Shown: positions 23,300 to 36,399 of the stretch, in pieces
How the letters are laid out: each line of letters starts with the position of its first letter
How positions within the stretch are numbered: position 1 is the stretch's first letter
DNA from: Isoetes taiwanensis
Taxonomy: Eukaryota > Streptophyta > Lycopodiopsida > Isoetales > Isoetaceae
Reading direction: 5' to 3'
NCBI GenBank assembly: GCA_021234155.1
Contig: JAJEKV010000164.1
Coordinates: forward strand, 1-64,000
DNA: 64,000 nucleotides
Notes under the pieces: generated by a model
The model's input: the letters and a program-made list of their open reading frames with translations, nothing else
Told to the model about the DNA's origin: nothing
The model's database searches: none
Program-made: the position numbers and the translations under genes

Positions 23300-26100
23300 A
23301 ACATGCCAAAAGAGTATTTAGAGGCCACCTAGGAAGAAGAGCAAATGAAGTGGATTTGAAAATGGTCCTTGGGAAAAAAGCAAACTGGAGCTTTAGAAAA
23401 TGAAGATGCAAGGAGCTGCAAAACTCAGATTTGGTGTACAATAAAAAATGCATTGTATGAGCAACAAGAGTACATAAGCATGTAAGTTTAAGAGTAATAG
23501 AGGTCGATTCATGTCTACAATAAGACGAGGATTAATGGGATAAATAATACTCATGGTTGCAAGGTTATTGTAATGATGGGCTGATTTGTTTAATTCTGGA
23601 TGTTTGTTACATATGCCCTGGTTGGGACTCATCTCTTGCCCTATGAACCTGATTCCTCATTCCATTCAAGGGATTTCTAAGTTCGAGTCCAAAATGAAGC
23701 AGAAAAAACAGGTCAGATGTCCTGATTGTATGAAAATATGTTCTTTCGACAAGGGAGCTAAATCTTGTATTGGATGATATCTCTGTAATAATATTTGAAA
23801 GGCTCACATGTTTCTGTATGACTTTGAAATATGGCTTGTAGACAATTGTTTTGATTTTTGTGCAATTCTTACCCCTATGTTTGGAAGAATGTTTGATGTA
23901 ATGGTTTTCATGAGAGCCTCAAGAGGACCTCATCGACAATATTGAGAAATATTGCCTTTTGTGGGAACTTCGTTTGGGATTATCATTGTTTGTGCTATGT
24001 ATTGTATGCCTACTGAATGTCATGCAAGAAAGGTGATTCATTCTTTTCTTGGAGATATTAAGTAATAAACCTATTACTATCATGTGGTAGAGCAGACTAA
24101 ATTCTAAGTGATGCTGGAGCATAATGGATCTTTTTTTTCCCCTGGAATGTAAATTTGTTGAACAATGGCTATGGTGGAAGGGGGCAAAGGCATGTATGGA
24201 AAAAGGCATTGGATAGAAAGAGTTTTTTATCGTTGTACAGGGTCTGCTGGAACAAACCATGATCCGCATACAATGCAAACTCGTCCTGCAATTTGTTGCT
24301 ACTTGAAAAATATGTCGCATATTAGCTTACAAAACTTCAATTTGGTTTTCCAACTGAGAATAAATAGGATGATAGAAATACACGGGATTAAAGAATACTA
24401 GTAAGCGTGTGCCTGGCGTTGCCGCGCTTGATAGAATTGTGTATCATGTTATGGTGTGTCATAGCAATGTGAAACATTAGTAGATGATGACAATAATATT
24501 GCTTATTCAGTATTACTTGTCTACGCCCCATAATAAACAAAGAGAGTGTGAAGGATAATATTTTTGCGGAGTCACGCAAATGGTCATTTTAAAGTGGTGT
24601 ATATTGTTAACGCCCAATATTGGGTTGCCCAAAGGGCAAACCCTTAGGAGCTAGATTGGTAGATATTCTATTTTGTGCCATTGATGTATTATTTTGATGG
24701 TGCAGATGGGGAAACTCTTCATCCTTATGTGACATTAGTCGGTAGTTGGCTTGTTATTGATTGTCATGAGCCAGTGTTGGGCACTGTCAGACCATACATA
24801 CATGTTCTCGCTACCCTCTATCCGAAGTATCCGTCGGCTAGGAAGGCAGTAGATTCTCTGCCATTGCCACCATGTTAGGGAAGCACTCCTTTTCTCTACA
24901 CCAAACTATGAGCATGACAACCTTTAAGCAGGGATCTGCTCCTTTGGACCACCCATCTTAACCATCGAGAAGCAAAAACAAAACTTTGTGCCCCATTCTC
25001 ATGGTTTTAGATCCGATTCAAGGAACCATTCTGCCCTAATTTTGGCGAAGCCCCTCCTCTCCACCTCTGTGGTAAGAAAGGCCATCTAGCAACCTTCTCA
25101 ACAGATGCTGCCAAGCTCCGGCATCAAGGCAAGGCAAATGTGGACGGGGCATTGTGAAAAACGAAGTTTTCAATCAAGGCATTTTTTATGCAATCCCTCC
25201 CCTGCTGTTTGAAGGACATGTTCTAGCGAGTTGTTTCTACTATAGGGGTTATTTTGTTTTCATGTTTTCTTCCTTGTTTCACGCAGTTAAAGAAGGCAGC
25301 GAGTAAAGACAGAATATGCACCAAAATTATGCAAATATGTTGTCCAACCAACACTCATGTCAAATGATAATGGGGAAATCCCGGAATGGGGTAGAATTAT
25401 CTTTATTTACTTCAATTTCTAAGTTGCTTTAGTTTTGCATGCAAATTCTAATGTTTGGCAAAGGATTAACAATAGATGAAGCCCTACAACCAACATGCAT
25501 GTCAAATAATATGATGTAGATGTTTTTAATATTAGAGGGCTCATAGTATTAGGAGGCATTGTTGAGCTTTTCCAACAATCTTTTATGTTGCCAATGAATT
25601 CTAATCGTCTTGTGTATTGTTTTTGAAGGGTTTGGCGGGCTTTTGCAATAATCGTTTATGCTGCAATTGAATCCCTAATCCTCTTGTGATTAAGGAGGGT
25701 CCTTATTTTTGTACATTGGCATGGCGTTTTGTTTGACGTAGACAATGCCCCTACTTTTTGCTAGAACTACCAAGGAGTTGCAATGGACAAAGATGTGTTG
25801 TTTTAATTTTGTTATCCACGAAACACACGATAAAAACACTATAAGTCGAAGATCCAAACTCCATATGATATGATCTTATTGCCGTTGAAAAGGTCTTAGT
25901 CTCCTCTATCTGCAAAACGAATGGAATTTTCTCATTTTATGAGCCAGAAAAAAGTTATTTCCATTATGGCAAAACACCTCGCCTCGGATGCATTCGCGTA
26001 ATTTTCCCAATACGGAACGGCACTTGGGTGAATTTCCTTGGGAGTTAGCTCGTGTGGTTCAAGATCACTGTGTTTCTAAACCCTGGCTACGCGAGGAAGG
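23300..26100. other. AT-rich intergenic stretch
   Basis: No gene supported. A diverged duplication of about 70 bp lies near 25,553-25,690 (TTTATGTTGCCAATGAATTC versus TTTATGCTGCAATTGAATCC). An open segment at 24,675-24,878 has no recognised domain. Confidence 0.4.
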
Positions 26101-26104
26101 GTTG

Positions 26105-26173
26105 GCTTGCATTAGGTCGGCTTGCTCTTAATGATCTCTTACGGTTCATCCTCTCTCTATTCGACAATTCCAC
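26105..26173 (-). repeat. 70-bp repeat, inverted copy of 23.2 kb
   Basis: Reverse complement of 23,224-23,292, with four differences over 70 bases. Confidence 0.8.
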
Positions 26174-26269
26174 ACTGTTGCTTGTAAATTGACGGTCACC
26201 TATGTTATGGGTCGTTGATGTTTGAACTGTCTAATCGACACCGCCATGGTTGTTCATCTTTCAGCTATG

Positions 26270-27806
26270 GCAGAGCAGAACCCTGCCAAGGAAGGATGTA
26301 AAAGCTGGGAGTTCCAAGCACCTCTAATAGCCCTGAGGAAGTCCTGTCCCAAGAATTCCCAAAACTCCTTGAAAAACTCTAGGGGAAATCCGTTTGGACC
26401 GGGGGATTTTCCAGTTGCCAAGGAACAGAGAGTTCTATCTATCTATCTATAAACTTCTTCATCCCCTAACGGCTGAAGTAAGGATTGATTGTCAGCTTCC
26501 GAAACCAAGTGCGCCCAATCAACCTTTGGTAGCCATCTAGCAATTTCTGATCTATAAGTGGATGGAAGCGGCTCTTCTTTAAATTGGTCCTGGAAGTTTC
26601 CCCTGATGAAGCGCTTGATTTCATCCTGATCTGTTAAGAGGGCCTGATTTTGATCTTTGATAGCAGTGATGCCATTTTCTGCTAACCTAGCCATAGCCAG
26701 TCTAAAAAAACACTTAGAATTCTCATGATCAAGGTCAGCATACCATTTAGTTTTGGAGCGTATAGCTGCACCCCTTGCTTCCTCCTCTTCTATAGCTTTA
26801 GCTTTGCTTTCGAGCTCCTCCTTCAAAGCCTGTTTATCTCGATTGTAGGGATCGCTAAGAAGTTCCTGCTTAATAATCCGGAGACTATTGTAGACAAGAT
26901 CCTTTTCCTTTTTAAAGATCAGAGCCCTATTTCTTCCCCATTTCTTGATCCAAGCCTTCATGAGGTTGAGCTGATGAGCTCAAGCCTTCATAGAGGGGGA
27001 ATTGTTCCCATTTTCCAGTGAGCCTAGAAAAGCCTTAAAAGGGCTACAGAACACTTCTTTGGTTAACCATGAGACGTTGAACTTGAAAGGAATATTACCT
27101 GATTTCCTAGCAGAGGGGATATCTTCCAGTGTAAGCCTCTGCGGAACATGATCCGAGTGAGTGAATGCAAGATCACCTTCAACATAAGACTTATCCATAA
27201 ATCCAGCAGATTTGTTGGCCAGGTAGAACCTATCAAGCAAACAATACACTCTATCCTGACCCTTCTATTTGTTAGACCAGGAAAATGTAGTGTTGGAGGA
27301 AGGAACTAAAGAGAAGCCTGCACTGTTGATTAGAGAAAGCCAGGCACGCTCTTCCCCTTCCTGCAGATTCCTGTGCAAACCCACTTTTTGATTCCACGTG
27401 TCAGTCATATTCAGGTCGCCCCCAAGTATCCAGTTATCAACCATGTTCTCATGCTGCGATATCCAACTCTCAATATTATTCCACATTAGGTTTATTGGAG
27501 GCGTAAACATTAATAAGCCCCCACTGACAGTTATTGTTTTCAAATATAACTGACTGCCACCTGCCCCCCAGTCCTGAGAAATGGCTTTTTGGAGCCTGAC
27601 CTTTCCAAAGAATACAAGTACCTCCCTTAGTTCCCTGAGCTGCACAACTAAAAGAGGAATATCCATTACCCACCCAACTGCCAAGAGAGCTTGCCTCAAA
27701 GTCAGGGAGCCTGTGTCCGCCTTCATTGATCTAATTGCCGCTAAGACTCTAGCACGTTTGAGTGCTCCTTTGATGCCACGCAAATTCCAAGAAATAATGA
27801 TCATCC
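26270..27806 (-). pseudogene. L1-type LINE ORF2 fragment (endonuclease to RT start)
   Basis: Reading leftward on the minus strand, an endonuclease/exonuclease/phosphatase domain begins MIIISWNLRGIKGALKRAR at 27,804. It continues with ILGGDLNMTDTW near 27,420 and SDHVPQRL near 27,150, matching the GDxN and SDH catalytic blocks of the APE-like endonuclease. The linker follows (MKAWIKKWGRNRALIF, then SKCFFRLAMARLAENGI near 26,700). The sequence stops at the start of the RT domain near 26,270, where a SPGPDGFPPEFF-like block is frame-broken. The catalytic glutamate segment after position 30 is also damaged. It is a 5'-containing fragment without an RT core, so it is dead. It is related to, but clearly distinct from, the full LINE at 42.9-51.0 kb. 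Confidence 0.88.
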
Positions 27807-30800
27807 CGAAGAGGTTATGACTACAGCCTACCTTCCAACCCTAGGTGCAAGGGCATATCTATGTTCCTTTCTGGCAGGGTCATACCTCCTCAGCTGAAAG
27901 ATCCATCCACTTCGAAAGCATGAGTAAAATTTATGGCATAAAGCAGGGCCGAGGTTTTCATGATGCCACATTTACTGGTATTTTGTCTGGGTTCAATTAT
28001 GCGGGCCTTATAAATGAAGGACTTTAATATTTCAGAGTAATGAATGGATGCTGTGGCATAAAGCCAAATGCCTATCACATGAATTGCATGGTTGACTTTC
28101 TAGGCCATGGAGGTTGCTTTCCAATACCACCGCGAAGAGATGCTTTGAGACGAAGTTTCCAGCCCCAAAGACATCCCCGCAAGCCCCGGATATTTCTTTT
28201 TAAGGTAATAAACATTTGTTTCATCCTTTCCATAACGTCTGTTGTCTCTCTGTTTCATTTTGTAATAAGCTGAAGTATGTGACACTTTTGTAAGCACATT
28301 CTGTGAAGGAACTGTGCAGAAAGGAAATTCGGAAGACCCTTTGCTATGCCAATTTTTAACTGTGTTGACTCTGGCAGCCTGACATTTTGCTTTGAGAAAC
28401 ACTGCAGTTTCTATTCGAGGTAAGCTCCCTGGCCAATTTCCATTATGAATTTTCCTTGCTGCTAAGCATAGATTTTGTTTACCTGTTGCCCTTGAGCGAT
28501 GGTCCCAAGCTTTGGCCATGGCAAAGCAATGTGCACTGTGAATCTACCAGAGGCTTAAGAGCTTAGTGTGAATCAGGGCATGAGATTCTTGCTCCAGTCT
28601 AAGAATCACAACCCCTAAAAATCGTAACCCTAAAACCTCATCCCCAAATCTGAGGCTTCGGGGTTTGATTTCGAAAGAAAAAAATTTTGTGGCCTCCTTT
28701 GATGTCGTAGTGTTGGCAGGATATCTTGTTCACTTGCAGAATTCATGGATTTCTTTAAGGATTTGGCTGGAGCATTGGAAGATGCTGATGGATTCATATA
28801 CAATATATGATCTTTGTGTCCAAAATTTATAGTGACATACTAGATGAAGATGGATTGGCAAATAATAAACCTGCATCTATGTAAATTGCATGAGGATTCC
28901 TTGGGCCTGCTACATTATTTTTATTTAATGTACCCCGTAGCCAATGTTTACTCCTTGGAGGTTGCATGATCTTTAGTTGTATGCTATATCAGGGCTCCCA
29001 CAAGTGTTTGAATAAAATAGCATCAAAGCTATTGGCATTTGTTTTGATTGAACAATTTGCTGTGACCTTTATATTTGTTCCATTCTATTTTAGATGCGAG
29101 GGAACCTACTCCAGTATAACACAGTGGTATGACCACTTCTTTCAGTAATCTAAACATTCACTTAGAAAGCATATTACATACGCTGATTTTTAGAATTAAT
29201 TGATGTGCTACTGTAGAATGCTCTAAAAATATATGTGGCTTCTACAAAGCCATGTCCATATGAACCCATCTGCGTGCGTGCAGGGAACTAAAGTTTTATC
29301 TGATTGGTCTTCATCTAGCACTCCATATGATCTACTATTTATTTACATAGAGCATATGCACAAATTAGTAAATGCACAAATTAGTAATCTCCACACGCAT
29401 TGTACATAGAGCATATGTACAAATTAGTAATCTCCACAAGCATTATTTTAGTTCTAGTTGAATCTGCAGATGTCTTGTGACTCATACATTTCCCTTACTT
29501 TATGAACTTGGCGGGATTGTTAGATGACATTTTCCTCATTGAAGTAGTGATATCTGCGGCAGCATTTGGAATCACCAAAATTCATTTTCCAATAATATTG
29601 CTATATGAACTGAGGGACCAGCATTGGTCTGACTGATACCCAACACATTTCTTGTCTCAACAAGATTTTATTAACATCCATAAGAGCTGCAAAGAATAAA
29701 CAACAACAATGCCAATGATATATTCCTTTCTTGATACCATAAGACGTATGTTTACTTGCACATGATTCCATATTTGGTATCTAGAAAAATTACATAGGAT
29801 ATATTGAATAACACCGTTCTTGTCTTAACAAAATTTACGTGCACAGGATCTATGTGTTGATATCTAGAAAAGTTGCATAAGCCTAAGCATCTATCCCGCC
29901 TCCATAAGATAGTTTGCATCCATCTTCATCTCAAATCTATGACCTCAAATTATTTTCCCTACATAAATGGATAGCTTGCCTAATTTACACTAATGTTAGC
30001 TTGTCTTTGTCTATTGTTTCTAATATGTCGCAACGAAGTCCATCGCCCAACCAAAACCAAGCCCGTAACAAAGAGAACTATGCACGTGTTCTGAAGCTGT
30101 TGGATCTGCCATTCTCTAGGGATCTTTTCTGCAGAAATCTCATACAACCTCAAAGATACATCTTGCTCTTGCTGCCATTCTTCCCCATTATGAATGTAAA
30201 TCATTGTGTTTTCACAAAGAATTTTCTAATACTGACTTCAAGATTGCATGTTCTATCATGTCACTAGCCATGTTCTCTATCATGCTCCACAAATTCAACT
30301 GGCCCGCTATATACTTGTACATTATTTTCCATTGAATGATCATGCCCTACCACTGTTATCCCTGGGTAGATCTTTATAGTTTTGTTAAATCTTTGTGATT
30401 TGCTATAAAGATCTTTGCTGCACTATTGCTTCCCTTAGGGTTTGCATCAAGCTGCTATTTTATATCTATACTTGCCTTTTTACTCTTAGATTTGTCTAGA
30501 TTTTCTCTGACCTGCAAAGACTAGCATAATCTTCAGCTTTGATGGGATCTCACCATTCAACATGAACTCTGAAGACTAGCTGGCAAAAGAGACATAGTCT
30601 TAAATACCAGAGTTATTGTTTGAAAGACTTAGTAATGCTTGAATATTTTTTCTGAATGATGAATTTAAAGAGATAAGGAAACAAGAAGGGAGCATGTGTT
30701 TGTGGGTTCATGGAAAAGTTGCATCTACAAACTATATACTCTGGACCAGAGTCTATGACAAAGCAACAAGAGAAGTGCTTTTCATGATGAGTAGTTTAAC

Positions 30801-30950
30801 CAATTAATGAATATCAAATGATTTCCAGATAGCTGGGTAAACACAAGCGTGGCTATATTATTGTAATATGGCATTACCTGAGCTCTTTTGCCACATCCCT
30901 TCTAACATGTGGATGGCATATGAAACTACCGTACTGCTTGAAGTAGACAA
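27807..30950. other. AT-rich intergenic stretch
   Basis: No gene supported. A minus-strand open frame at 28,100-28,519 (starting MAKAWDHRSRATG) has no recognised domain. An approximately 55-bp duplicated unit (AGAGCATATG(C/T)ACAAATTAG) occurs at 29,349-29,450. A plus-strand open segment near 30,025-30,120 (SPSPNQNQARNKENYARVLK) is unassigned. Confidence 0.4.
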
Positions 30951-30952
30951 GG

Positions 30953-31545
30953 AATAGAATAGAATAGAATAGATTTTTTAACGTCCATGGAGACCAATAG
31001 GTCATGGGACCCATACAATGGGCTAGTACAATCATTACTACTAGGATTAAAAAACCCCTCCCTCGAAAGGTTTTCAAGGGAAAAACCTTTGCAGTAATGA
31101 TGATACTAGACAAGCGGAGATAATGACTACTGAGGGCTCAGTAATTGCAGACGTTTATCTAGAACCTCAAGTATGTATAATGCCAAGTCATGCACAGATG
31201 GTGCTTTGAGAAGTTGTGGAAGCGTGGAATGGAATGCTAAGGTCAACAAATGATTCCGGACTATCTCAAAAGCAGGGCAACTCAGAAGAGTGTGGCTTTC
31301 ATCTTCAATAACCTATAACTGGCAACAGGCACATAGTCTCACTTCTTGCGGCAATTGCGGCCACTCCCATCCACCTGTCTCAATCCGTAGCCTGTGGGAC
31401 CCCGTGCGAATTGATGCAATAGCTACAAGCTTGTTCCTGGACAATGAAGCAAGCAAATAAGCTTGGGGCCTGGTGCCAAGGTGGGATTTATGTGTGCATG
31501 ATAATGACCAGTTTTCACTTGGGCCAAAGTAACTGCGTCCCATAT
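30953..31545 (-). pseudogene. RTE-like LINE 3' end (ORF2 C-terminus, 3' UTR, short-repeat tail)
   Basis: On the minus strand, 31,545-31,128 encodes the C-terminal zinc-binding region typical of non-LTR ORF2: IASIRTGSHRLRIETGGWEW, LCACCQL, then after one in-frame TAG, EDESHTLLSCPAFEIVRNHL. The CxxC...H...CP arrangement and the RTGSHRLRIETG block are family hallmarks. The 3' UTR contains a hairpin motif (about 31,038-31,085), and the element ends in an (AATAG)n/(CTATT)n run at 30,953-30,973 instead of poly(A), as RTE-type LINEs often do. The RT core is missing upstream, so this is a 5'-truncated copy. Confidence 0.75.
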
Positions 31546-31549
31546 CTTT

Positions 31550-31808
31550 TAAGGAAATTTGAAAGAAAAGGTTTTGACCAGAAGATGAAATTCAAAGCTA
31601 CATTAATAAGTAAAAACAAAATTTTAGAATGTACACAAAACAGTTTATAACAATAGTAACTATTTTTCCAAGTTGAGAATATACGGAGATTGCATGAGAA
31701 TGAGCATTGAGCGGTACATCTAATGATCCATTGCCATACCTTCCATTTCTCGCTAGCTATATCTAGAGATAATTACATTTGTTCAAACATCCTATATAGG
31801 CAAATATG
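31550..31808. other. Flank left of gypsy copy B
   Basis: No gene recognised. The final bases GCAAA (31,809-31,813) are the target duplication of gypsy copy B. Confidence 0.5.
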
Positions 31809-31813
31809 GCAAA

Positions 31814-32387
31814 TGTTTGGGGTCTGGGTTCGGGAACTCCTGGAAGACAGCCCTCTGTGAGGACCTGTGGATCTAACAGGAGAGTCCGGGGGACTATGTC
31901 ACGCGGGATTTGCAAGAAGAGAAGAAGAAGAAGAAAACAGAACAAATGAGAGGAAAATGATAAGCTTCCTTGATATCAATGATGAACATACATGAGCTCT
32001 CGCAATAGAGAGAAAAACTGAAATGAGACAAGACTCAAAACTCATCTAGCCATCATATGCTAGCTCTACTCATATATATAGTACAATGACCTTGGGCCCA
32101 ATATAGACACTCGGTGATCTCGGTCTTGCGTCGACTCTGGAAGGAGGCCCGATTTGAGGAATGTGGGCGGTGCCTCTGAAATGCCTAGAATCACGCTGAC
32201 GCCGACGCGGACGGGTCATTTGGCCGCACTTGTCCGAGCGGCGCTCTTGATAGGCTTTTGATCATAGGTCTGGCCGCTGGTCTTCACAGCTTTTGATGGT
32301 CCCGTCGGGTTGACCGAGGATCCTTGAGCTTGACCTGGTTCCGTCAGATGAGCGAATAGTCCCTGCATCGTGAGGCACAGACTAACA
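31814..32387 (-). repeat. 3' LTR of gypsy copy B
   Basis: On the minus strand it starts TGTTAGTCTGTGCCTCAC directly after the polypurine tract GGTGGGGGAG (32,388-32,397) and ends GACCCCAAACA. TATA motif at 32,072-32,080. Confidence 0.93.
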
Positions 32388-32389
32388 CT

Positions 32390-35349
32390 CCCCCACCAAA
32401 CGGTACACCTCGAGTGAAGAAAAGGAGGAAGGGTTTCGAGGGCGGAAGCCATCTGTTCAAAGTGATCCTCACGAGTGAGGACGGCACCATTATGGTACCG
32501 CCAATGAGATCCCCGGGCGTGTTTGAAGAGCAGAGGAGGTTTTGGCCAAGGGCGTGATCCGCATCAATAAGAAAGCCAGATCGCATCATGTCTTCAAAGG
32601 CAAAGATGGGCTGCCCAAGAAATGTACCGGCATTCCATGAGGAGGCAGGTCCGAAGGCCAAAGGCACCGACACGCATTCGGATTGCAAAGTGAAAAATGG
32701 GACGCTTGCCGATTTAAGGAGCCGAGCAAAATGCATTTGAGAGCGACACAAAAACCCGCTTGAAGATGGACTGGCGGATCGTGTGAGGTGGTGGCATTCC
32801 GCAAGAAGGTGTCAAGACCATGAATCGCATCCGCCGGCCGTTTGCCAACCACGCCATTAGCAATATAGATCCAATTCGTGGTATCCGTGAGTGGCACCTT
32901 TTCCCAATGTGAGCGGCTTAACAAAACGTGGATCCCACCGGAGATCCGGCCGAGATCCGAGATGGAGTCCATCCCAAGATGACCATCCATGACCTTGGTC
33001 CAAAAGGGGAGGCCAATCGAAGTCGTGAACCGGGGGCGGGAGGTACACCCAGGGAAGCATAGGGAGAAGGAACCATGCCCGTGGGGCATGGGTTGCCGAA
33101 GCCGATCTCCCTGAATTGACCGACAAGATCCGATCAAGAGCTTGACATCAACGATCCCAAAGAGAAGCGAGAGTTGAGAGTTGACAGAGGGCTATCCCAT
33201 CCCGTGGGGACCGCCTTGCTATCCAACAAAGCCCGTAATTGATTATAACCCCGCGAGGTGCCGCATATAAATTTGTGCATAGGGAAGATCCTCGGGATGT
33301 CCTAGATACTTCCTTATTCGTTGCGGCCTTCCGCTTGCCGAGAGATAAATGATTGGCAAGCTTCGGGCATGTACTCGATGAAGAGTGTGGGGTCCGAGCA
33401 TGATCCGCAAGATATGGATTGTTATCCCGAAAAAACCATTGCACGTTGGGGTCACCACGAAAGAGCCGGGCGTGGCCCATCTCTGGTGTTCCCTGTATCA
33501 CCCGGATAGAAATCATGAAATATGTAAGCCATGGGCTGAACAACTCAAGGTGATAAAGTCCGGATCGGCACGGTGTATGAGATCAAAGACCACAAAGGCA
33601 CAAAGATAACCCTTTGTCTTCAATGGAGAGTTCGGCCAAATCGAAGAAAATCTCGCGGTGCTCGTGGAATATCCACGAGGTCCATCCGCCGCATGCCACT
33701 TCAAAGGAAGAGGTGGCGGCGAGCAACCACATAATCGTGATAGCGAGGAAGGAACTGGGAAGTCAACAGCATTCTGCTAATAATGGCGGTATGGGCCAAG
33801 TTTTGCTTGAGCCTCATCGTGCCGGTCAATAGCTTTGCTGCAAATTGTTCAAGATCACGGATCCGTTGTCCTTTTCTAGCAGCAGACGTGATTGGTCACG
33901 GACCGCTTCGGTACGAAGTGTTGACTGGGAGGAGGATTTCCCGGAGTATTGAGACGGCTGCGCAATCTCCGGCGTCATCAAGAATCTTCGCTTACGCACT
34001 CTGTAGTTTTATCTTGAAGAGAGGTGAGCCGAGAGGTCGTGTAGAAAGTCGGGCCGTCAAGGAGGCAATTTGAGCGTCCCGCCTGTAAGGTTTTGAACTT
34101 GAGTGCTGAAATTTTCACAAAGTTCGAGTACAAGGCGTTGAGCTTGGCAATATCTCTGGCGGCCCTGGTACCCGGAGAGGCTGCTTTGGACTTGTTGTGC
34201 TCCAATAAATTCTGAATTTCGATTGGGCCGAGCCCATTGATCTGCAAGTTGGTGACTTTGATCCTGCACTTTTGAGATCCGTATGAGCCCGTAAGAGAGC
34301 TCTGCTTGTCTTGAAGTTTGGCCTCCAAAGTTGCAACTTGGGCAAAGGGCGCGGCTTGAAGGTCCCGGTGTACCGCATCGAGGGCCTCTAGTGCCCGTTG
34401 AACCCCATTCATAAGAGCGCCTTGGGATTCTTGTAACTTGAGAGCAAAGCGGCTTTGAGCATCCTGGCGATACTTGATACAACAACCCGCGAGGGTGTTG
34501 TGGTGGTGGAGCCAAGTGTTGCACGGTTTGTGATGTTTGGGAAAGATGGTGTGAACCGGATGGTGTAGCGGAGGAGGAGACAAAGGACATGGGTGTGCGG
34601 ACTTTGGACATGACCAAAGGGAAGAAGGGCGTGAAGTGCCACTTCGGTTAGTCGATGGAAGGGACCGTGAGTGGAATTATGAGAATTTTGTGGTGTGGGA
34701 GGGAAGTAATGACCGGATGAGGGCTTGAAGGTGGCCTCCCACGAAACTTCAGAAATGGAAGTGGCACCGGCGGTCCACTTCTTGGAGAAGACGATAGAAC
34801 ATCAATTGGGGCCAATCTATGTGGTGATTGGAGTGTGTAGAAGTGATGGCCATGTTATAGAAAGGCTTATTGATATGGGTGTTCTTGATAGAATACCCAA
34901 GGAACTTTGGCCCACGTAAAACTTAACAAAGGTTTCGTGAGGCTTGTCGATATTGGTCGACGATGCACATTGGCATGATAAGGAGGTGCACCAAACTCGT
35001 GACATCTAGATCCCGTATGGCGCACCATGATAAACAAGGGGTGTGCAAGGGAATATGAAATACCTCGAGAAATCAAATGTTGAGTCAAATAAATGGTGGT
35101 GCCATCGACCCGCGATTGGTGTAGCCATGCGCGGGCTGTTAACGATATTGGCGATGAACTGCCAGCTTGGTCGATTGGGAGCCGGAAGTTTCATTTGAGA
35201 GAATTGTAAAAGCTTTTGTCGCTCAAATGACTTCTTTATTTGGGCCAACAAGGGCTTCACCGAAAAGTGGAGCCAAGAAGGATACACTCAAAAAGAGCCG
35301 GATCCTTGGGAGCAGTAGCTTGAAGTGTAGAAAATCTTGGTGCAGCCAT
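32390..35349 (-). pseudogene. Gypsy copy B post-integrase ORF region (ORF3)
   Basis: Counterpart of copy A 9,386-12,360, starting at the conserved ATG MAAPRFSTLQ (35,349). Here the N-terminal domain reads well: LLQFSQMKLPAPNRPSWQFI, then ANIVNS, then FGAPPYHANVHRRPIS. The coiled-coil candidate is clearer than in copy A (34,200-34,450: VQRALEALDAVHRDLQAA, VATLEAKLQDKQSSL). The C-terminal part contains LSTLASLWDR near 33,150 and PRAWFLLPMLP near 33,070. The conservation of three consecutive regions in two independent copies supports a real protein of the order of 950 residues. Its function is unknown to me, and it lies where Athila elements carry an env-like gene. Confidence 0.6.
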
Positions 35350-36399
35350 GGTAACGATTTGCAGAAACGAAGAGTGATTCAAAGGCGGAGGACGAAAGCC
35401 AAGCACGGAGGACGAAGGCGCAGAGGAACGAAAAGGTTTTAGGGCGCACAACTGGAGGCGAAGAGGTATGAAGAGGGCGAAACTGGAGCCGTTGATGGTG
35501 CCAGGTGTCGAAAGATGCCAAGGAGTGTATTGAGAGGCAAAAATTTGGCTAAGTCCCCGAAAAACGTAAGGGAGAAGCAATGAACGGTGAGGATGAGACG
35601 TGAGAGAAGGATCGGATGTGACAGGTGGCCAAAGGACACATATTAATTGTTGACGGGTATGAAAAGAAGCAAGGGCATTTAATGCAGGCAACTCGAAGTG
35701 GGATATCATGAAAACGAATGTGTCAGAGAGTACCCTGGCTAGATTTGCGGCGGGAGAAAAGATTCTCAGTTTAGAAAGAGCCTTGCATTGCAAACACGTT
35801 GGCGAATTTCTGATTGGTCCACGTCGACAAGGAGTTCCTCAGTTGGCTATATAAGACAAACCGAGTAAACGGCGGCATCCGATGGCGCCAAAGATGGTCA
35901 TGCCATGGTTTGAACGAGGACCGCACTATGCCCACGAATCGTCGGAGTGGATTACCGCAAGATGAATTGTTCGGACCTCGGCCGCCACAACCGTGGCATT
36001 CGAATGGATTTTGGTGTGCGGGATGGCTGAACATCCCGACCCGAAGACCAACGGATGGAGGTGGTTCTGCACCTTCGCCGGGATCCTCGGTTAACCTCTA
36101 CCATCTCCTCCTCGCATCACCTCTCTCCCAACCCGAGTAGAGGGTTTTTCCTCTTAGGACTTAGTAGATAGGGCTCGAGCCCGTTTTTGTATATAGGGCG
36201 GTGCCCATAAGCGGAAAAATAGGCCGGCTGCGCCCACATTTTGTAAAACATCTCCACCTATAATAGAATATGCCGCCTTTCTAGTCACTTTCTCGTGGTG
36301 TTTGCTTCTTGAACTGTGACTGCTTTTTTGATTGTCGCTTTACGTGTGATGAAATGTTTTGAGGCGAAAACCATTAACCAATGTAGGTAATGGAGTGCC

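Noticed and set aside
28100-28519. 139-codon minus-strand frame as a gene
   Set aside because: No domain, no flanking exons and no conserved neighbour; plausible by chance in this length of sequence.
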